DNA from: a virus
Length of the DNA: 64,000 nt
Reading direction: 5' to 3' (one strand)
Virus record (IMG/VR): IMGVR_UViG_3300036768_000767
Location: 1-64,000 of that record
A program made the translations under genes and the position numbers. The notes under the pieces are model-generated. The model did no database searches. It was not told the DNA's origin and saw only the letters and a program-made list of their open reading frames with translations. Positions within the stretch are counted from its first letter, which is position 1. Every line of letters starts with the position of its first letter. This document shows positions 1-7,548 of this stretch, one piece after another.

Positions 1-119
1 GGCATCGATGGATGTTTCAAAATATCGACGACCGTACCACTCCATCGATCAGGAAAATAGTTTTCTAAATAACTTGGAATGACCAGATCGAGATTATCAT
101 TTATCGTCACTGTCTTCAT
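1..119 (-). CDS. N-terminus of an immunity-like (Imm5-like) protein, cut by the window edge
   Basis: The ATG at 119-117 overlaps the stop of the upstream gene (116-118) and the frame stays open to the left edge, giving about 39 residues that begin MKTVTINDN and contain RWSGTVVDIL. The copy at 63363 has the same first six residues. My recollection is that such N-termini precede an Ala-rich helical C-terminal part in a family often annotated as putative immunity protein; that name does not prove a function. If the molecule is circular, this gene probably continues into the open frame entering at position 64000. Confidence 0.55.
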   Translation of the reverse strand, partial: MKTVTINDNLDLVIPSYLENYFPDRWSGTVVDILKHPSM

Positions 120-376
120 GCCGCCTCTTCTATCATCCTAATCAATGTCCCACATTGCTGATTCCTCACGAATTCCCATTTGTCTTTCCACGTGGCTTTC
201 CACGTAGCTATCCACAATGTACTCACCACCAAACCCCTCGCTGCCATCCGGACTGCATGCCTCGATAGAGCAAGCGCTGCTTCCCATGCAGCACACCTAG
301 CTGCATCCCTAGCCGATTCCATGGCTGTAGCCTTTGCTGTTTTCATCGCAGGTTCCCATGCCACACCTCTAATCAC
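116..376 (-). CDS. Ala/Trp-rich helical repeat protein, C-terminal type fragment
   Basis: The 86-residue product is made of short A-W-E-A-A and T-W-K-A-T type units and ends in LIRMIEEAA. It is a paralogue of the C-terminal half of the longer protein at 63360-64000, which ends in LIEMVEEAA. The GTG start at 376 is uncertain because the nearest Shine-Dalgarno-like GGAGG lies about 16 nt away, and the gene lacks the N-terminal part expected for the family, so it may be a truncated copy. The next copy starts inside its stop codon, forming a tandem array. No enzyme motif is visible. Confidence 0.5.
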   Translation of the reverse strand: MIRGVAWEPAMKTAKATAMESARDAARCAAWEAALALSRHAVRMAARGLVVSTLWIATWKATWKDKWEFVRNQQCGTLIRMIEEAA

Positions 377-386
377 ATCTTCGTTC

Positions 387-683
387 TCATGCCCCTCCCT
401 TGGCGTAGATTGTTCCTTTGTCCGTCACCATGACGGCCACGTTGCCGACACGCTTCAGAAGCTGTTCATTGAAGAGGAAATTCACGATCGTCGAGGCGTC
501 GTCGCAGCTTACGCGATTCTTTGCTAGTGCGAAGTACAGCAGGGCGTCGGTCACGGCGCCGCCATGCTCGAGGATGACGGTGAGGATGGTTCGGGCATGC
601 AGGTCGAAGCGGGCGGCCTGGATTTGCATCTTCTCTGCAGCGGTCATCGGCCCCTCTACCCGTAGTACGTCGAACGGGCTCAT
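387..683 (-). CDS. Conserved-looking small phage protein, unknown function
   Basis: This 98-residue soluble protein shows an alternating hydrophobic pattern typical of a small helical fold, possibly a winged-helix type (residues 20-85, with a basic LLKRVGN segment and a beta-hairpin-like end). I do not recognise it. The start overlaps the stop of the gene at 680-925 in an ATGA arrangement, so the two are translationally coupled in one minus-strand early operon. Confidence 0.7.
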   Translation of the reverse strand: MSPFDVLRVEGPMTAAEKMQIQAARFDLHARTILTVILEHGGAVTDALLYFALAKNRVSCDDASTIVNFLFNEQLLKRVGNVAVMVTDKGTIYAKGGA

Positions 684-925
684 TGCACCACCTGACGGGC
701 ATAGATCGCGAACCGATTCAGTCGGTCATGGTGGCGCGGGCGATACTCGCTGACTATCTCGAAACTCGGGTATTCCGAGCGAAAGTTTGGGTCGCCGAGT
801 CGTTGAATACCAACTCTGAATTCCCAGCCTGGAAATGCTTTCGTCAGAATCTGTAAAAGATGCTCGCGGCGGACGGAGAAGTAGATCGTTTGGAGTTGAA
901 GGGATTTGGTTTCTTGGGTGAGCAT
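680..925 (-). CDS. Small early phage protein, unknown function
   Basis: The 81-residue product starts at an ATG preceded by a strong AAAGGAGG ribosome site. It has mixed alpha/beta character and no transmembrane segment or recognisable motif. It is coupled to the downstream gene at 387-683 by a 4-base stop/start overlap and follows 971-1174 on the same strand, so it belongs to the leftmost minus-strand operon. Confidence 0.75.
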   Translation of the reverse strand: MLTQETKSLQLQTIYFSVRREHLLQILTKAFPGWEFRVGIQRLGDPNFRSEYPSFEIVSEYRPRHHDRLNRFAIYARQVVQ

Positions 926-970
926 AAGCCTCCTTTCAATGTGTCGGGCGTCGTGCCCTGCCGATAGTCG

Positions 971-1174
971 TTACGCTGCGTGAACGAAAAGATCGATGTA
1001 AGCCTGGTTCGTGCGGTACGGGTTTTCGAATTCGATTGTCTTGGTCGAAGGTTCGAATTTGCCTAGCGGCATCGTCCTGCATCTGACCTGCGTGCCGTTC
1101 GATATGCCCCGGTAAACCCGGCGACCGAATGCGATGGAGTCGCGGAAAATCTCTTTGAAACGCTTCGTGACCAT
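971..1174 (-). CDS. Small basic early protein, unknown function
   Basis: I chose the ATG at 1174 (protein MVTKRFKEIF...) over an upstream in-frame start because AGGAGG lies at the right distance before it. The 67-residue basic product has no motif I recognise. It is the first gene of the leftmost minus-strand operon and lies downstream of the TTGTTGACAC-type promoter element at 1254-1264. Confidence 0.7.
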   Translation of the reverse strand: MVTKRFKEIFRDSIAFGRRVYRGISNGTQVRCRTMPLGKFEPSTKTIEFENPYRTNQAYIDLFVHAA

Positions 1175-1253
1175 ATGCCTCCTGCTAATCCGATCGGCAT
1201 TCACGTTGCCGATCATCGTTGACAAGGGGTACGATGCCATAGAACACTAAAAA

Positions 1254-1264
1254 GTGTCAACAAA
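1254..1264 (-). promoter_or_regulatory. Copy 1 of the TTTGTTGACAC early promoter/operator element
   Basis: Read on the minus strand the sequence is TTTGTTGACAC, containing a perfect -35 hexamer TTGACA. It lies upstream of the 971-1174 gene. The same 10-11 bases occur before four other transcription units (3429, 42851, 61622, 63004). No good -10 box sits 16-18 bases downstream here, so this copy may act as a regulator site or a weak promoter. Confidence 0.55.
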
Positions 1265-1734
1265 TTTCTTACTTTCTTTGCTCTCGGCTAGAATTAACCA
1301 CTTACGCAAGGCGCTTACTCGACGACACTGAGAATGTCCTCGACGCGGACGATCGGCTACTCATCGATCTCGCCACCGCTATACCTTCCCAACAGGACAT
1401 CGTCACTCCCCTTCACGTCATCGACGTCAGACCCGACGGCAACCACACAATCGCCCTCCCCCATGGGCGTTTTCCGGGATGCCAACACCGTCAAGAGAGA
1501 TGGTCCCTGCGTCGAGCGGATTTGGTCTTCTTTGGGCTTGTTTTCTGGTTACTCCCCCCCCCTGAGGGGGGGGGTGCGGGCTTTCCGTGAACAGGTGCCG
1601 CACCACAACCTGCGTTTTCCGACAGGAGGCATCCTGTTTGGAAATCTGTCTTGCTCGTCAAGCCGCTGCCTCCTGAAAAGCGGCCTATGCGACACTGGTC
1701 ATATCACCTCTACTGTGTCTGAAGGGAGAGTTCA
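1265..1734. other. Non-coding stretch with a perfect C9/G9 hairpin
   Basis: No gene with a usable start is supported here. A plus-strand frame ending at the TGA near 1591 reads like protein for about 100 codons but has no ATG, GTG or TTG at a plausible place, so it could be a gene remnant. At 1554-1574 nine C, the triplet TGA and nine G form a perfect 9-bp stem with a 3-base loop. It is not followed by a T tract, so it is not a standard terminator. Confidence 0.5.
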
Positions 1735-1995
1735 GTGTCTAGACCCCGTTTTCGTTTTTTCGATGTCGCAACCTGCGAGAAGCTCTCAACGCTCCTCGCC
1801 ATCGCCATCGAGAACGGCTTCGCGTTCTCCTTCGATTTCCTCGGCCCGTACGCCGGAGTACCTGGCCGATGGTACATCGTCCAGCTCATGGACATGGATG
1901 AGAAGGTCGTCGTTACAGGCCGCGGCAAGGACCCGGCTGAGGCCGTCTCGGAGCTCCATGAGAGATGGCTGGCGAAGAACATGGGAATGGCCTGA
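1735..1995 (+). CDS. Small protein of unknown function
   Basis: The GTG at 1735 is preceded by GAAGGGAGAG at a suitable distance and gives an 86-residue acidic/aromatic protein. The pattern (GRWYIVQLMDMDEKVVVTG, then a helix containing AVSELHERWL) looks like a small beta-strand domain followed by one helix. I do not recognise the family. It reads opposite to its neighbours and stands alone between two minus-strand operons. Confidence 0.55.
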   Translation: MSRPRFRFFDVATCEKLSTLLAIAIENGFAFSFDFLGPYAGVPGRWYIVQLMDMDEKVVVTGRGKDPAEAVSELHERWLAKNMGMA

Positions 1996-2037
1996 TCTTT
2001 GGTCATCATAAGGGATATGATTTCAGTTCTTCAGACC

Positions 2038-2256
2038 CTATTCCTTCGACCGCCTCCTCCGAAACACCTCTTCCACATCCCGCCAAAGGATCAGCTCCGT
2101 CTTCGCCCCGCGGCTCACCCCTTCTAGCCGTCCCTCCGACTCACAAATGGCAACCATACTCCTCGCCCGAAGTCGTCGGTAGAGCCGATCCTCGCGCCTC
2201 CTGAGGATCGTATTCAGCCGCCTTCGCCTGTAAAGCCACAACCAAAACGCTACCAT
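2038..2256 (-). CDS. Small basic protein with hydrophobic N-terminus
   Basis: The 72-residue product begins with a short hydrophobic stretch (VAFWLWLY) followed by many arginines, then a more ordinary segment ending in WRDVEEVFRRRR. It could be a membrane-associated basic protein or simply a small nucleic-acid-binding protein. It lies 9 bases downstream of 2266-2586 on the same strand, consistent with one operon. No family assignment. Confidence 0.5.
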   Translation of the reverse strand: MVAFWLWLYRRRRLNTILRRREDRLYRRLRARSMVAICESEGRLEGVSRGAKTELILWRDVEEVFRRRRSKE

Positions 2257-2265
2257 GCCACTACC

Positions 2266-2586
2266 TCAACCCGACTTTCTGCGGCTTTTCAGGTCCGCCT
2301 TTACCCGATGCACGATCCACGGCGCCCGAAATCCGTGCTCGAGCCAGTGCTTCACCTGCTGCCGCACCCACCATTCATTCACGTGTTCAGCGCCGACGAG
2401 CCGCACGAGGCGGGTGATCTTTCGCGCGCTAGACTTCTCTTCCTTTGTCAACACATTCGTCCTTTGAATAAGTAGGGGCAGGAAGTGCTCTCGAACAATG
2501 TCGGGTAAACCATAGAGTCGCGCATGCGGGCGTCTTCGGATGCACTCTGTTGACCGGACAAAACCTTCGAACACTCCCTTTCCCAT
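2266..2586 (-). CDS. Small basic protein, unknown function
   Basis: A 106-residue basic, helix-rich product containing HVNEWWVRQQVKHWLEHG, which looks like a folded helical segment. The ATG at 2586 has no clear ribosome site. Another frame on the same strand (2448-2726) overlaps it and could start at an internal ATG near 2612, so which frame is translated in the first 150 bases is not certain. I prefer this frame because its residue pattern looks more protein-like over its whole length. Confidence 0.55.
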   Translation of the reverse strand: MGKGVFEGFVRSTECIRRRPHARLYGLPDIVREHFLPLLIQRTNVLTKEEKSSARKITRLVRLVGAEHVNEWWVRQQVKHWLEHGFRAPWIVHRVKADLKSRRKSG

Positions 2587-2794
2587 AAATCATCAATGAA
2601 GCACCAGAGTCTCATGACCGGTCGACCACCTGCCCCGCCGCGCCGTCGGTCGACGGTCGGATCTCGGTCTTTCGCGTCGTCGTTCTGCCGGCCCATGCCT
2701 CGGTCTACCACCGCCCTTTCAGCCACTCGTTTGCACCCCGTCTACGTCTTCCACTACTTCCCTGCCAACACCGCCCGTCGAATCAGGTCAGCTC

Positions 2795-2968
2795 TTACCG
2801 GGTAGTCGTCCCCTTCCCGGTTCTCCTCCGCGTGTGCGCTCTAGCGCTATTGCCATCGCTTGCGTCATGCCTTGCAATCTTTGGCGATATGGCGGGACGG
2901 TACTTCCGGTCATGGTTATCCTCGAGGTACTCCATTACCATCCCGAGCGCCTGCCTCGTCCCACTCAT
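2795..2968 (-). CDS. Small hydrophilic protein, unknown function
   Basis: The ATG at 2968 overlaps the stop of the secreted-protein gene upstream (ATGA), which favours this start over in-frame starts further up. The 57-residue product is basic, with a TRRRTGKG tail, and has no recognisable motif. It is translationally coupled to 2965-3300. Confidence 0.5.
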   Translation of the reverse strand: MSGTRQALGMVMEYLEDNHDRKYRPAISPKIARHDASDGNSARAHTRRRTGKGTTTR

Positions 2969-3300
2969 GGCCGCTCTACCTTCGTATTCTCCACCCGATC
3001 CGTCGGTGCGATGAGCAGCCAACGGTAGCAGGCGTTCGACACCCAGAGGTCAGGCGAAAACGGGGCATTGGGCCCGCTCGTGCTGGCATAGAAAGTGAGA
3101 CCGGTCTGGCAGTCGAAGGCGGCGATACGGAGATCCATATCCTTTCCGGTGTAGTAGCCGGACAGGGCGGTGTGTCCGCAGTAGCAACGCTTGGACACGT
3201 AAGTTGTTCGACCGATCCGGCTAAAGTACCGCTCGGTACTGTCGGCACAGGCCGTGGCCGCCGCCATGAGTGAGAGTAGGGTCAAAAAGGTCTTGGTCAT
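2965..3300 (-). CDS. Small secreted protein, unknown function
   Basis: The start has a strong AGGAGGAG site. Residues 1-19 (MTKTFLTLLSLMAAATACA) form a Sec signal with a likely cleavage after ACA, or possibly a lipoprotein-like cysteine at 18. The mature part of about 90 residues has several cysteines (RCYCG, FDCQ, NACY), which would suit an exported, disulfide-bonded protein. It heads an operon driven by the promoter at 3408-3438. Superinfection exclusion is one possibility, but nothing in the sequence shows it. Confidence 0.65.
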   Translation of the reverse strand: MTKTFLTLLSLMAAATACADSTERYFSRIGRTTYVSKRCYCGHTALSGYYTGKDMDLRIAAFDCQTGLTFYASTSGPNAPFSPDLWVSNACYRWLLIAPTDRVENTKVERP

Positions 3301-3407
3301 ATGCTCCTCCTGATTTTATGCACCAGACGCGTCAATGATCTCGAGCGCCTCATCCGAATAGCCTCGTCGACGATCGTCTTTCCGACCAAAGCTCGTAATA
3401 GAATCAC

Positions 3408-3438
3408 TATTTACATAACCCGCTGAATGTGTCAACAA
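3408..3438 (-). promoter_or_regulatory. Minus-strand promoter with copy 2 of the TTGTTGACAC element
   Basis: On the minus strand TTGACA (3435-3430) is followed after 16 bases by TAAATA (3413-3408), a reasonable sigma70-type promoter for the 3300-2795 operon. The element sits directly in front of the divergent regulator gene at 3446, so that regulator is the natural candidate to control it. Confidence 0.6.
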
Positions 3439-3445
3439 TAATCGT

Positions 3446-3715
3446 ATGACCGTACGAAAGAAACTAAAGAAGCCGAATATCAAGAAAGCCGTTCAGCACA
3501 TCCTGGACCTCATCGCCCAGCGGCACAACCGGACCCGCGGCGACGTCATCGTGGCCGAGTCCTGCACCGGTCCCAATGGCCGCCCCGACATCTCCGTCTA
3601 CGCGGTAAGGCAGTGGCTCTCGCGGGGCATCCCCAAGAAGCACTGGGAAACCGTGGCTAATCTGGCTGGTATACAAGAGTCTGAGGTTGCGCGGATACAC
3701 AGCCATTACCGTTAG
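3446..3715 (+). CDS. Cro/YdaS-like small DNA-binding regulator
   Basis: This is an 89-residue basic protein with a helix-turn-helix pattern at residues 52-75: VYAVRQWLSRGIPKKHWETV. The 'V..W..RGIP..HW..v' arrangement is typical of YdaS/Cro-type phage repressors. It diverges from the promoter at 3408-3438 and probably controls it. A second protein with the same motif is encoded at 7591. The start codon lies 8 bases from the end of the TTGTTGACAC element and has no clear ribosome site. Confidence 0.7.
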   Translation: MTVRKKLKKPNIKKAVQHILDLIAQRHNRTRGDVIVAESCTGPNGRPDISVYAVRQWLSRGIPKKHWETVANLAGIQESEVARIHSHYR

Positions 3716-4099
3716 TCACCTGGTGGGAGCAGTGCCGGCCGTCCCTACCTGGGTGCACCGAATGTGGCGAAAACGCCTCACCGCTACGGCCTCTTGGGCC
3801 GCCCGCTCCACCATCTCCTTCACCTTCCGGCGAACCTCATCGGCGGGCATACCCATCTGCTCGGCCACGGCCGATAGCGAGAACGGCCAGTCCTGGTGAG
3901 CAGTGTCGAAGAGGTAGCGGAGGGCGGATCGCCTCGCCGCTCGCTCCATGGAAACGCACTGAATCCCCTTCTTCACAGTAATCGGCGCAAGAGCGTCGAG
4001 CACCGCGCGCTGAAAGACGGCGAGCCGCAGGCGTTCTTCGGGAAGTGAGGGGGGTGGGGGATTGATCCATTCGCAGTCGGCAGAAAAGAGATATGACAT
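3716..4099 (-). CDS. Unknown protein with possible HTH
   Basis: A 127-residue protein whose middle (residues 60-100) reads FDTAHQDWPFSLSAVAEQMG and then a basic helix, the usual look of a winged or simple helix-turn-helix. Its stop lies next to the stop of the regulator at 3446-3715 (convergent ends). It follows the helicase gene's 3' end in the minus-strand early order, with a start preceded by ACGAGG. The function is unknown. Confidence 0.6.
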   Translation of the reverse strand: MSYLFSADCEWINPPPPSLPEERLRLAVFQRAVLDALAPITVKKGIQCVSMERAARRSALRYLFDTAHQDWPFSLSAVAEQMGMPADEVRRKVKEMVERAAQEAVAVRRFRHIRCTQVGTAGTAPTR

Positions 4100-4114
4100 A
4101 GAGCATCCTCGTAG

Positions 4115-5812
4115 CTACACGTTGAAACCCGTCTCGTTGAAAAAGTCCTCATCCTCTTGCCCGACCCCTCCCTCACCCTCCGGGAACAGCTCGAGCACTT
4201 TCACGATGCGCCAGAACTTCCCCTCCCGCTGGATCCTGAGACGCTTCGGGTTCCGGATCTCGGTCAGTCTCGCCAGCGCCTCGTCCACGGTCGCCGGGGT
4301 GCTCTCCAGCAGGCTCCCGCCGCGGGCGTACCACCACCGCCGTGCCTTGTTGCCGGCAAATCCGTCATGCTCGAAGCAGATCCACTCGGACACCTTGCCG
4401 ATAGGCACACCGTCAATCATCGAGAAGTAATAATCCGCCCGCATGGTCGGTAGCGGCTTATCCTTCTTCTGGTGTTTGCAGTAGTCAGACTTGAAAACAT
4501 CCACGTCGTAGGTCGGCTCCTCCTGGGTAGAAAGGATCGGCGCGTCGGAGGGCTGGGCTTGGTGGTTCAGACGGGGAGTTTCCAAGAATGGTGTGCCACA
4601 GTCTGGACACTCCTTGGCTGACAACATGACCACTGACCGACACGTCGGGCACGACTTAACCAGTGGAGCTTCGACCCTCGACTCGTCGTTTCCGGTTAGT
4701 GGGCAGCGGCGGTAGGTAATCCGAATCCGGTCGATTGGGCCGTGGCGAAGGGCGTTTTCGCCGAAGTCGAGAACGATGCAATCCTCTTTTCCGTCCGCCC
4801 TCCTCGCGCCCCTACCGCAGATCTGGACCCACAGCGCGGTCGATTGCGTGGCCCGAAGGACGGCGATCAGGTCCACCCGCGGGTGATCGAAACCGGTCGT
4901 CAAAACGTCACAATTGACCAGCGCCCGGAGTTCGCCGTTCTTGTACTCCCGGATGATTCGATCCCGGAATAGCGGTGGGGTGTTCCCGGTCACGACTCCG
5001 GTCGGGATGCCGACCTTGTTCAGGACGGTTCCAATCGTCTCGGCGTGGCTCACACCAGCTCCGAAGATGAGCCAACTCTTACGGTCGTGCCCGTAGGCGA
5101 TTATTTCATTTACTGATGCCTCAACGAGATCTAGGCGGTTGAATACTCGTTCCATCTCCTCGGCTACGTACTCCCCGTTCCGAACCCTCACCAGAGATAG
5201 GTTGGCCTTCGACTTTCCACATTTTGAGACCAGCGGGGAGAGATAACCCTGGGCAATGAGATCCCGGATATTCGCTTCGTAGGCGATGCCCGTAAACAAT
5301 CCCTCGCCCTGGGTCAGAAGCCCGCTGTCCAGCCGGTAGGGAGTCGCGGTTAGCCCGGCGAACCTGACGGCCGGGTTATTCCGAACTAGCCCGTCGATGA
5401 GCGTGCGATACATTCCGTCGCCACTTTTCGGGATGAGGTGACACTCGTCAATGATGACCAGGCTAAAGGCACCGAGATCGTCGGCCCTACGGAACGCCGA
5501 CTGGATGCCCGCGAAAATGACCTGGCTATCAGTCTCACGCCGATTGAGCCCAGCTGAAAAGATTCCGACCGATCCAAATGGCCGTCTGGAAACGAATTTC
5601 TCGTAGTTTTGCTCGATTAGTTCCTTGCGGTGAGCAAGAATCAAAACCCTCCGATCGAGCCCCTTCTCGCAGACTTGCCTAGCTACCTCCGCAAGGATGA
5701 CGCTCTTGCCCGATCCGGTCGGGAGAATCAATAAAGGGGCCCCCTGGGGGTTGGCTCTGAACCACCCCCAGAGGGCCGAAATGGATTGCTTCTGATAGTC
5801 TCGAAGATCCAC
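4115..5812 (-). CDS. Phage SF2 (DEAD/DEAH-type) helicase
   Basis: The 565-residue product is an ATP-dependent helicase. It starts with a Q-motif-like LRDYQKQSI, has Walker A PTGSGKS at residues 31-37, the DECH box at 122-125, GLTATPYR as motif III, and QICGRGARR as motif VI near residue 340. After the helicase core, two CPxC pairs (CPTC and CPDC, about residues 388-407) can bind zinc. The GTG start has GGAGGA upstream. It lies next to SSB-like and RecA-like genes, so replication or recombination is its likely role. Confidence 0.92.
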   Translation of the reverse strand: MDLRDYQKQSISALWGWFRANPQGAPLLILPTGSGKSVILAEVARQVCEKGLDRRVLILAHRKELIEQNYEKFVSRRPFGSVGIFSAGLNRRETDSQVIFAGIQSAFRRADDLGAFSLVIIDECHLIPKSGDGMYRTLIDGLVRNNPAVRFAGLTATPYRLDSGLLTQGEGLFTGIAYEANIRDLIAQGYLSPLVSKCGKSKANLSLVRVRNGEYVAEEMERVFNRLDLVEASVNEIIAYGHDRKSWLIFGAGVSHAETIGTVLNKVGIPTGVVTGNTPPLFRDRIIREYKNGELRALVNCDVLTTGFDHPRVDLIAVLRATQSTALWVQICGRGARRADGKEDCIVLDFGENALRHGPIDRIRITYRRCPLTGNDESRVEAPLVKSCPTCRSVVMLSAKECPDCGTPFLETPRLNHQAQPSDAPILSTQEEPTYDVDVFKSDYCKHQKKDKPLPTMRADYYFSMIDGVPIGKVSEWICFEHDGFAGNKARRWWYARGGSLLESTPATVDEALARLTEIRNPKRLRIQREGKFWRIVKVLELFPEGEGGVGQEDEDFFNETGFNV

Positions 5813-5821
5813 CTTCCTCCG

Positions 5822-6283
5822 TCAGAAAGGAATGTTGTCGTCTTCCGGAATGACCGGGGCTGCAACGGGCGGCCTAGGAGCGCTACTAGTCTCCTTCCAG
5901 AGGATCTTCGTAACGACGTTCCGAGCTTCTCCCAGGTTATCCTTTTCAATGTCGACACGGATCCGGAACGGAATGCCGTGCAATATTGAGGTGTCCGTAA
6001 ATTGTGTCTTGCCGCAAGCTAGACCAATCTCCTTGAGCTCCTTGAGGCCAATCCGCTGTGTGATGACGTTCACGTGCTTGTAATTCACGTAATGCCAGAG
6101 CAAATACCCCTTGTACTGCCCGTCAAGCACTTGGAAGGTGAACTTCACGTACTTGCCGTTCCCCTTCTTGTTGTCACTCACTACGCTGTCTTCGATCGAG
6201 ACCGTGTAGTCCCCGGCGGGAATGGACGCAAAGTCGTCACTATCTGGGATAGAGTTAAAGTCGATGTATCCGATTTCAGCCAT
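5822..6283 (-). CDS. DUF669-type single-strand DNA-binding-like protein
   Basis: The 153-residue protein has an OB-like beta-rich core (AGDYTVSIEDSVVSDNK, then GKYVKFTFQVLDG) and an acidic C-terminal tip DDNIPF, the same type of tail that SSB proteins use to recruit partners. DUF669 proteins commonly sit next to Sak4 ATPases and helicases in phage genomes, as here. It probably coats single-stranded DNA during recombination-dependent replication. Confidence 0.85.
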   Translation of the reverse strand: MAEIGYIDFNSIPDSDDFASIPAGDYTVSIEDSVVSDNKKGNGKYVKFTFQVLDGQYKGYLLWHYVNYKHVNVITQRIGLKELKEIGLACGKTQFTDTSILHGIPFRIRVDIEKDNLGEARNVVTKILWKETSSAPRPPVAAPVIPEDDNIPF

Positions 6284-6294
6284 GTTTTTTCTCC

Positions 6295-7083
6295 TTACAC
6301 TTCACTCGCAAATTGTTCCTGCTTCCCTTGCTCGGGCCGCCAATCCGTGTACTGGAGAAAAGCGTCCCAATCGAACTGCTTCGGGAAAGGTAACTCATAC
6401 GGTAGGTCGAACCGGTTTTTTGCCTTGTGGCTCGGTCGCTCCTCCGTATAAATCACGCGCTGGCCGTTCCCCAAGCCCCTGACCCGCTTCTGGTTGAAGC
6501 CGAGTTCGTCGGTCTGGGTGAACACCCGGTAGTTCCCAAACAGCATCGCATCGGCCCACTCGAAGATCATGTCCTGAATGAGGTCATGACATTTGAGCGA
6601 ATACCGATCGTACGGCTCGATATCAGGGGAATCGTATCGCTCGATATCGCTGTGCCCGAGGAGCACGACCAACATCCCCCGGTCGTTTCGGAGCGCATCG
6701 AGGGCCTTCAAAACACGCTCGAAGTACGGCTCGGCCAGTTTGTAACCGCGCCCGAAGCTGGCGAAGATGTCGTCGCCCTTTTCCTTGCGAATCTCGCTGT
6801 GGACGATTTGCTCGAGCCACGAGATGGAATCCAGCACGACCGTCTGGTACTGGTGCCGTCCTCTGTAAAGGACCGTGAAGCACTCCATCACGTCGGCGAA
6901 AGAACGGGCAGTCGGAAACCGGGCATACTCGAGCTTCCCTATCCCATCCTCACACTGAACGAAGATCGGGTTCGGCGCTGAGGCCGCCCACGTCGTCTTC
7001 CCGATACCCATCGGGCCGTAAAAGACTAACCTGGGCGGTTTCCGCTCCCGACCGGTTTGAATCGATTCAAGGTTTATTGCCAT
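6295..7083 (-). CDS. Sak4-like RecA-type recombinase ATPase (AAA_24)
   Basis: The 262-residue protein carries Walker A GPMGIGKT at residues 23-30 and a Walker B-like TVVLDSISWLEQ near residue 75, in the compact RecA-core layout of phage Sak4 proteins. These act with an SSB partner in single-strand annealing and recombination; the DUF669 gene immediately downstream is the expected partner. The start has AAAGGAGG and overlaps the end of 7074-7502 by 10 bases, so the genes form one operon. Confidence 0.85.
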   Translation of the reverse strand: MAINLESIQTGRERKPPRLVFYGPMGIGKTTWAASAPNPIFVQCEDGIGKLEYARFPTARSFADVMECFTVLYRGRHQYQTVVLDSISWLEQIVHSEIRKEKGDDIFASFGRGYKLAEPYFERVLKALDALRNDRGMLVVLLGHSDIERYDSPDIEPYDRYSLKCHDLIQDMIFEWADAMLFGNYRVFTQTDELGFNQKRVRGLGNGQRVIYTEERPSHKAKNRFDLPYELPFPKQFDWDAFLQYTDWRPEQGKQEQFASEV

Positions 7084-7502
7084 CTGCCTCCTTTCCTTTT
7101 CGGATCACAGTCAGTCGTTTGTAACACGGCACACAAACCAGCTAGAGCGCGGCCCCCTTCCCGGTGCCACTCCCGCCAATCCGTAGCCAATTCTCCATCT
7201 CTCAAATCGTCGCCGAGGTCCTGGTCTCCCACTCTGTAAAGCGCCATATCGGAAAAAGGCGGAGTACGCTCGATCATGAGCTCGGTCGCGATAGATTCGA
7301 ACTCTTGAAACGGATGGTGATCTGCCTCGCGGAGAATGAGACTCATCACACCAGACTCCCGTTCGGGATGGCCGGTCAGGAGTCCGCTGATAAAGGAAGT
7401 GTCATTACCTTTGAAAGACTTGTCGAACTCGGCCGCATCGACGATGAGCCTAGCTGCTTCCGTAAGCACTTTCTTGGTTGCTGGCTTGGTAAAGACCGTC
7501 AT
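7074..7502 (-). CDS. Early phage protein, unknown function
   Basis: A 142-residue soluble protein, first gene of the recombination operon, beginning MTVFTKPATKKVL. It contains an acidic middle and WREWHREGG near the C-terminus, and no motif I can name. The overlap with the Sak4-like gene suggests co-translation. Similar small genes upstream of Sak4 in other phages are often uncharacterised recombination accessories, but that is only context. Confidence 0.65.
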   Translation of the reverse strand: MTVFTKPATKKVLTEAARLIVDAAEFDKSFKGNDTSFISGLLTGHPERESGVMSLILREADHHPFQEFESIATELMIERTPPFSDMALYRVGDQDLGDDLRDGELATDWREWHREGGRALAGLCAVLQTTDCDPKRKGGRWQ

Positions 7503-7548
7503 ACACCTCTAGGCTATGTTTGTTTGCGATGTGACCGAGATCGTTTCT

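Noticed and set aside
1334-2011. Long plus-strand frame of 225 codons
   Set aside because: It is Ser/Arg-rich without a protein-like pattern and overlaps the better 1735-1995 gene in another frame.
2448-2726. Minus-strand frame of 92 codons overlapping 2266-2586
   Set aside because: It overlaps the more protein-like gene by 139 bases and its last 30 residues are unconvincing, although a start at 2672 cannot be excluded for the first part.
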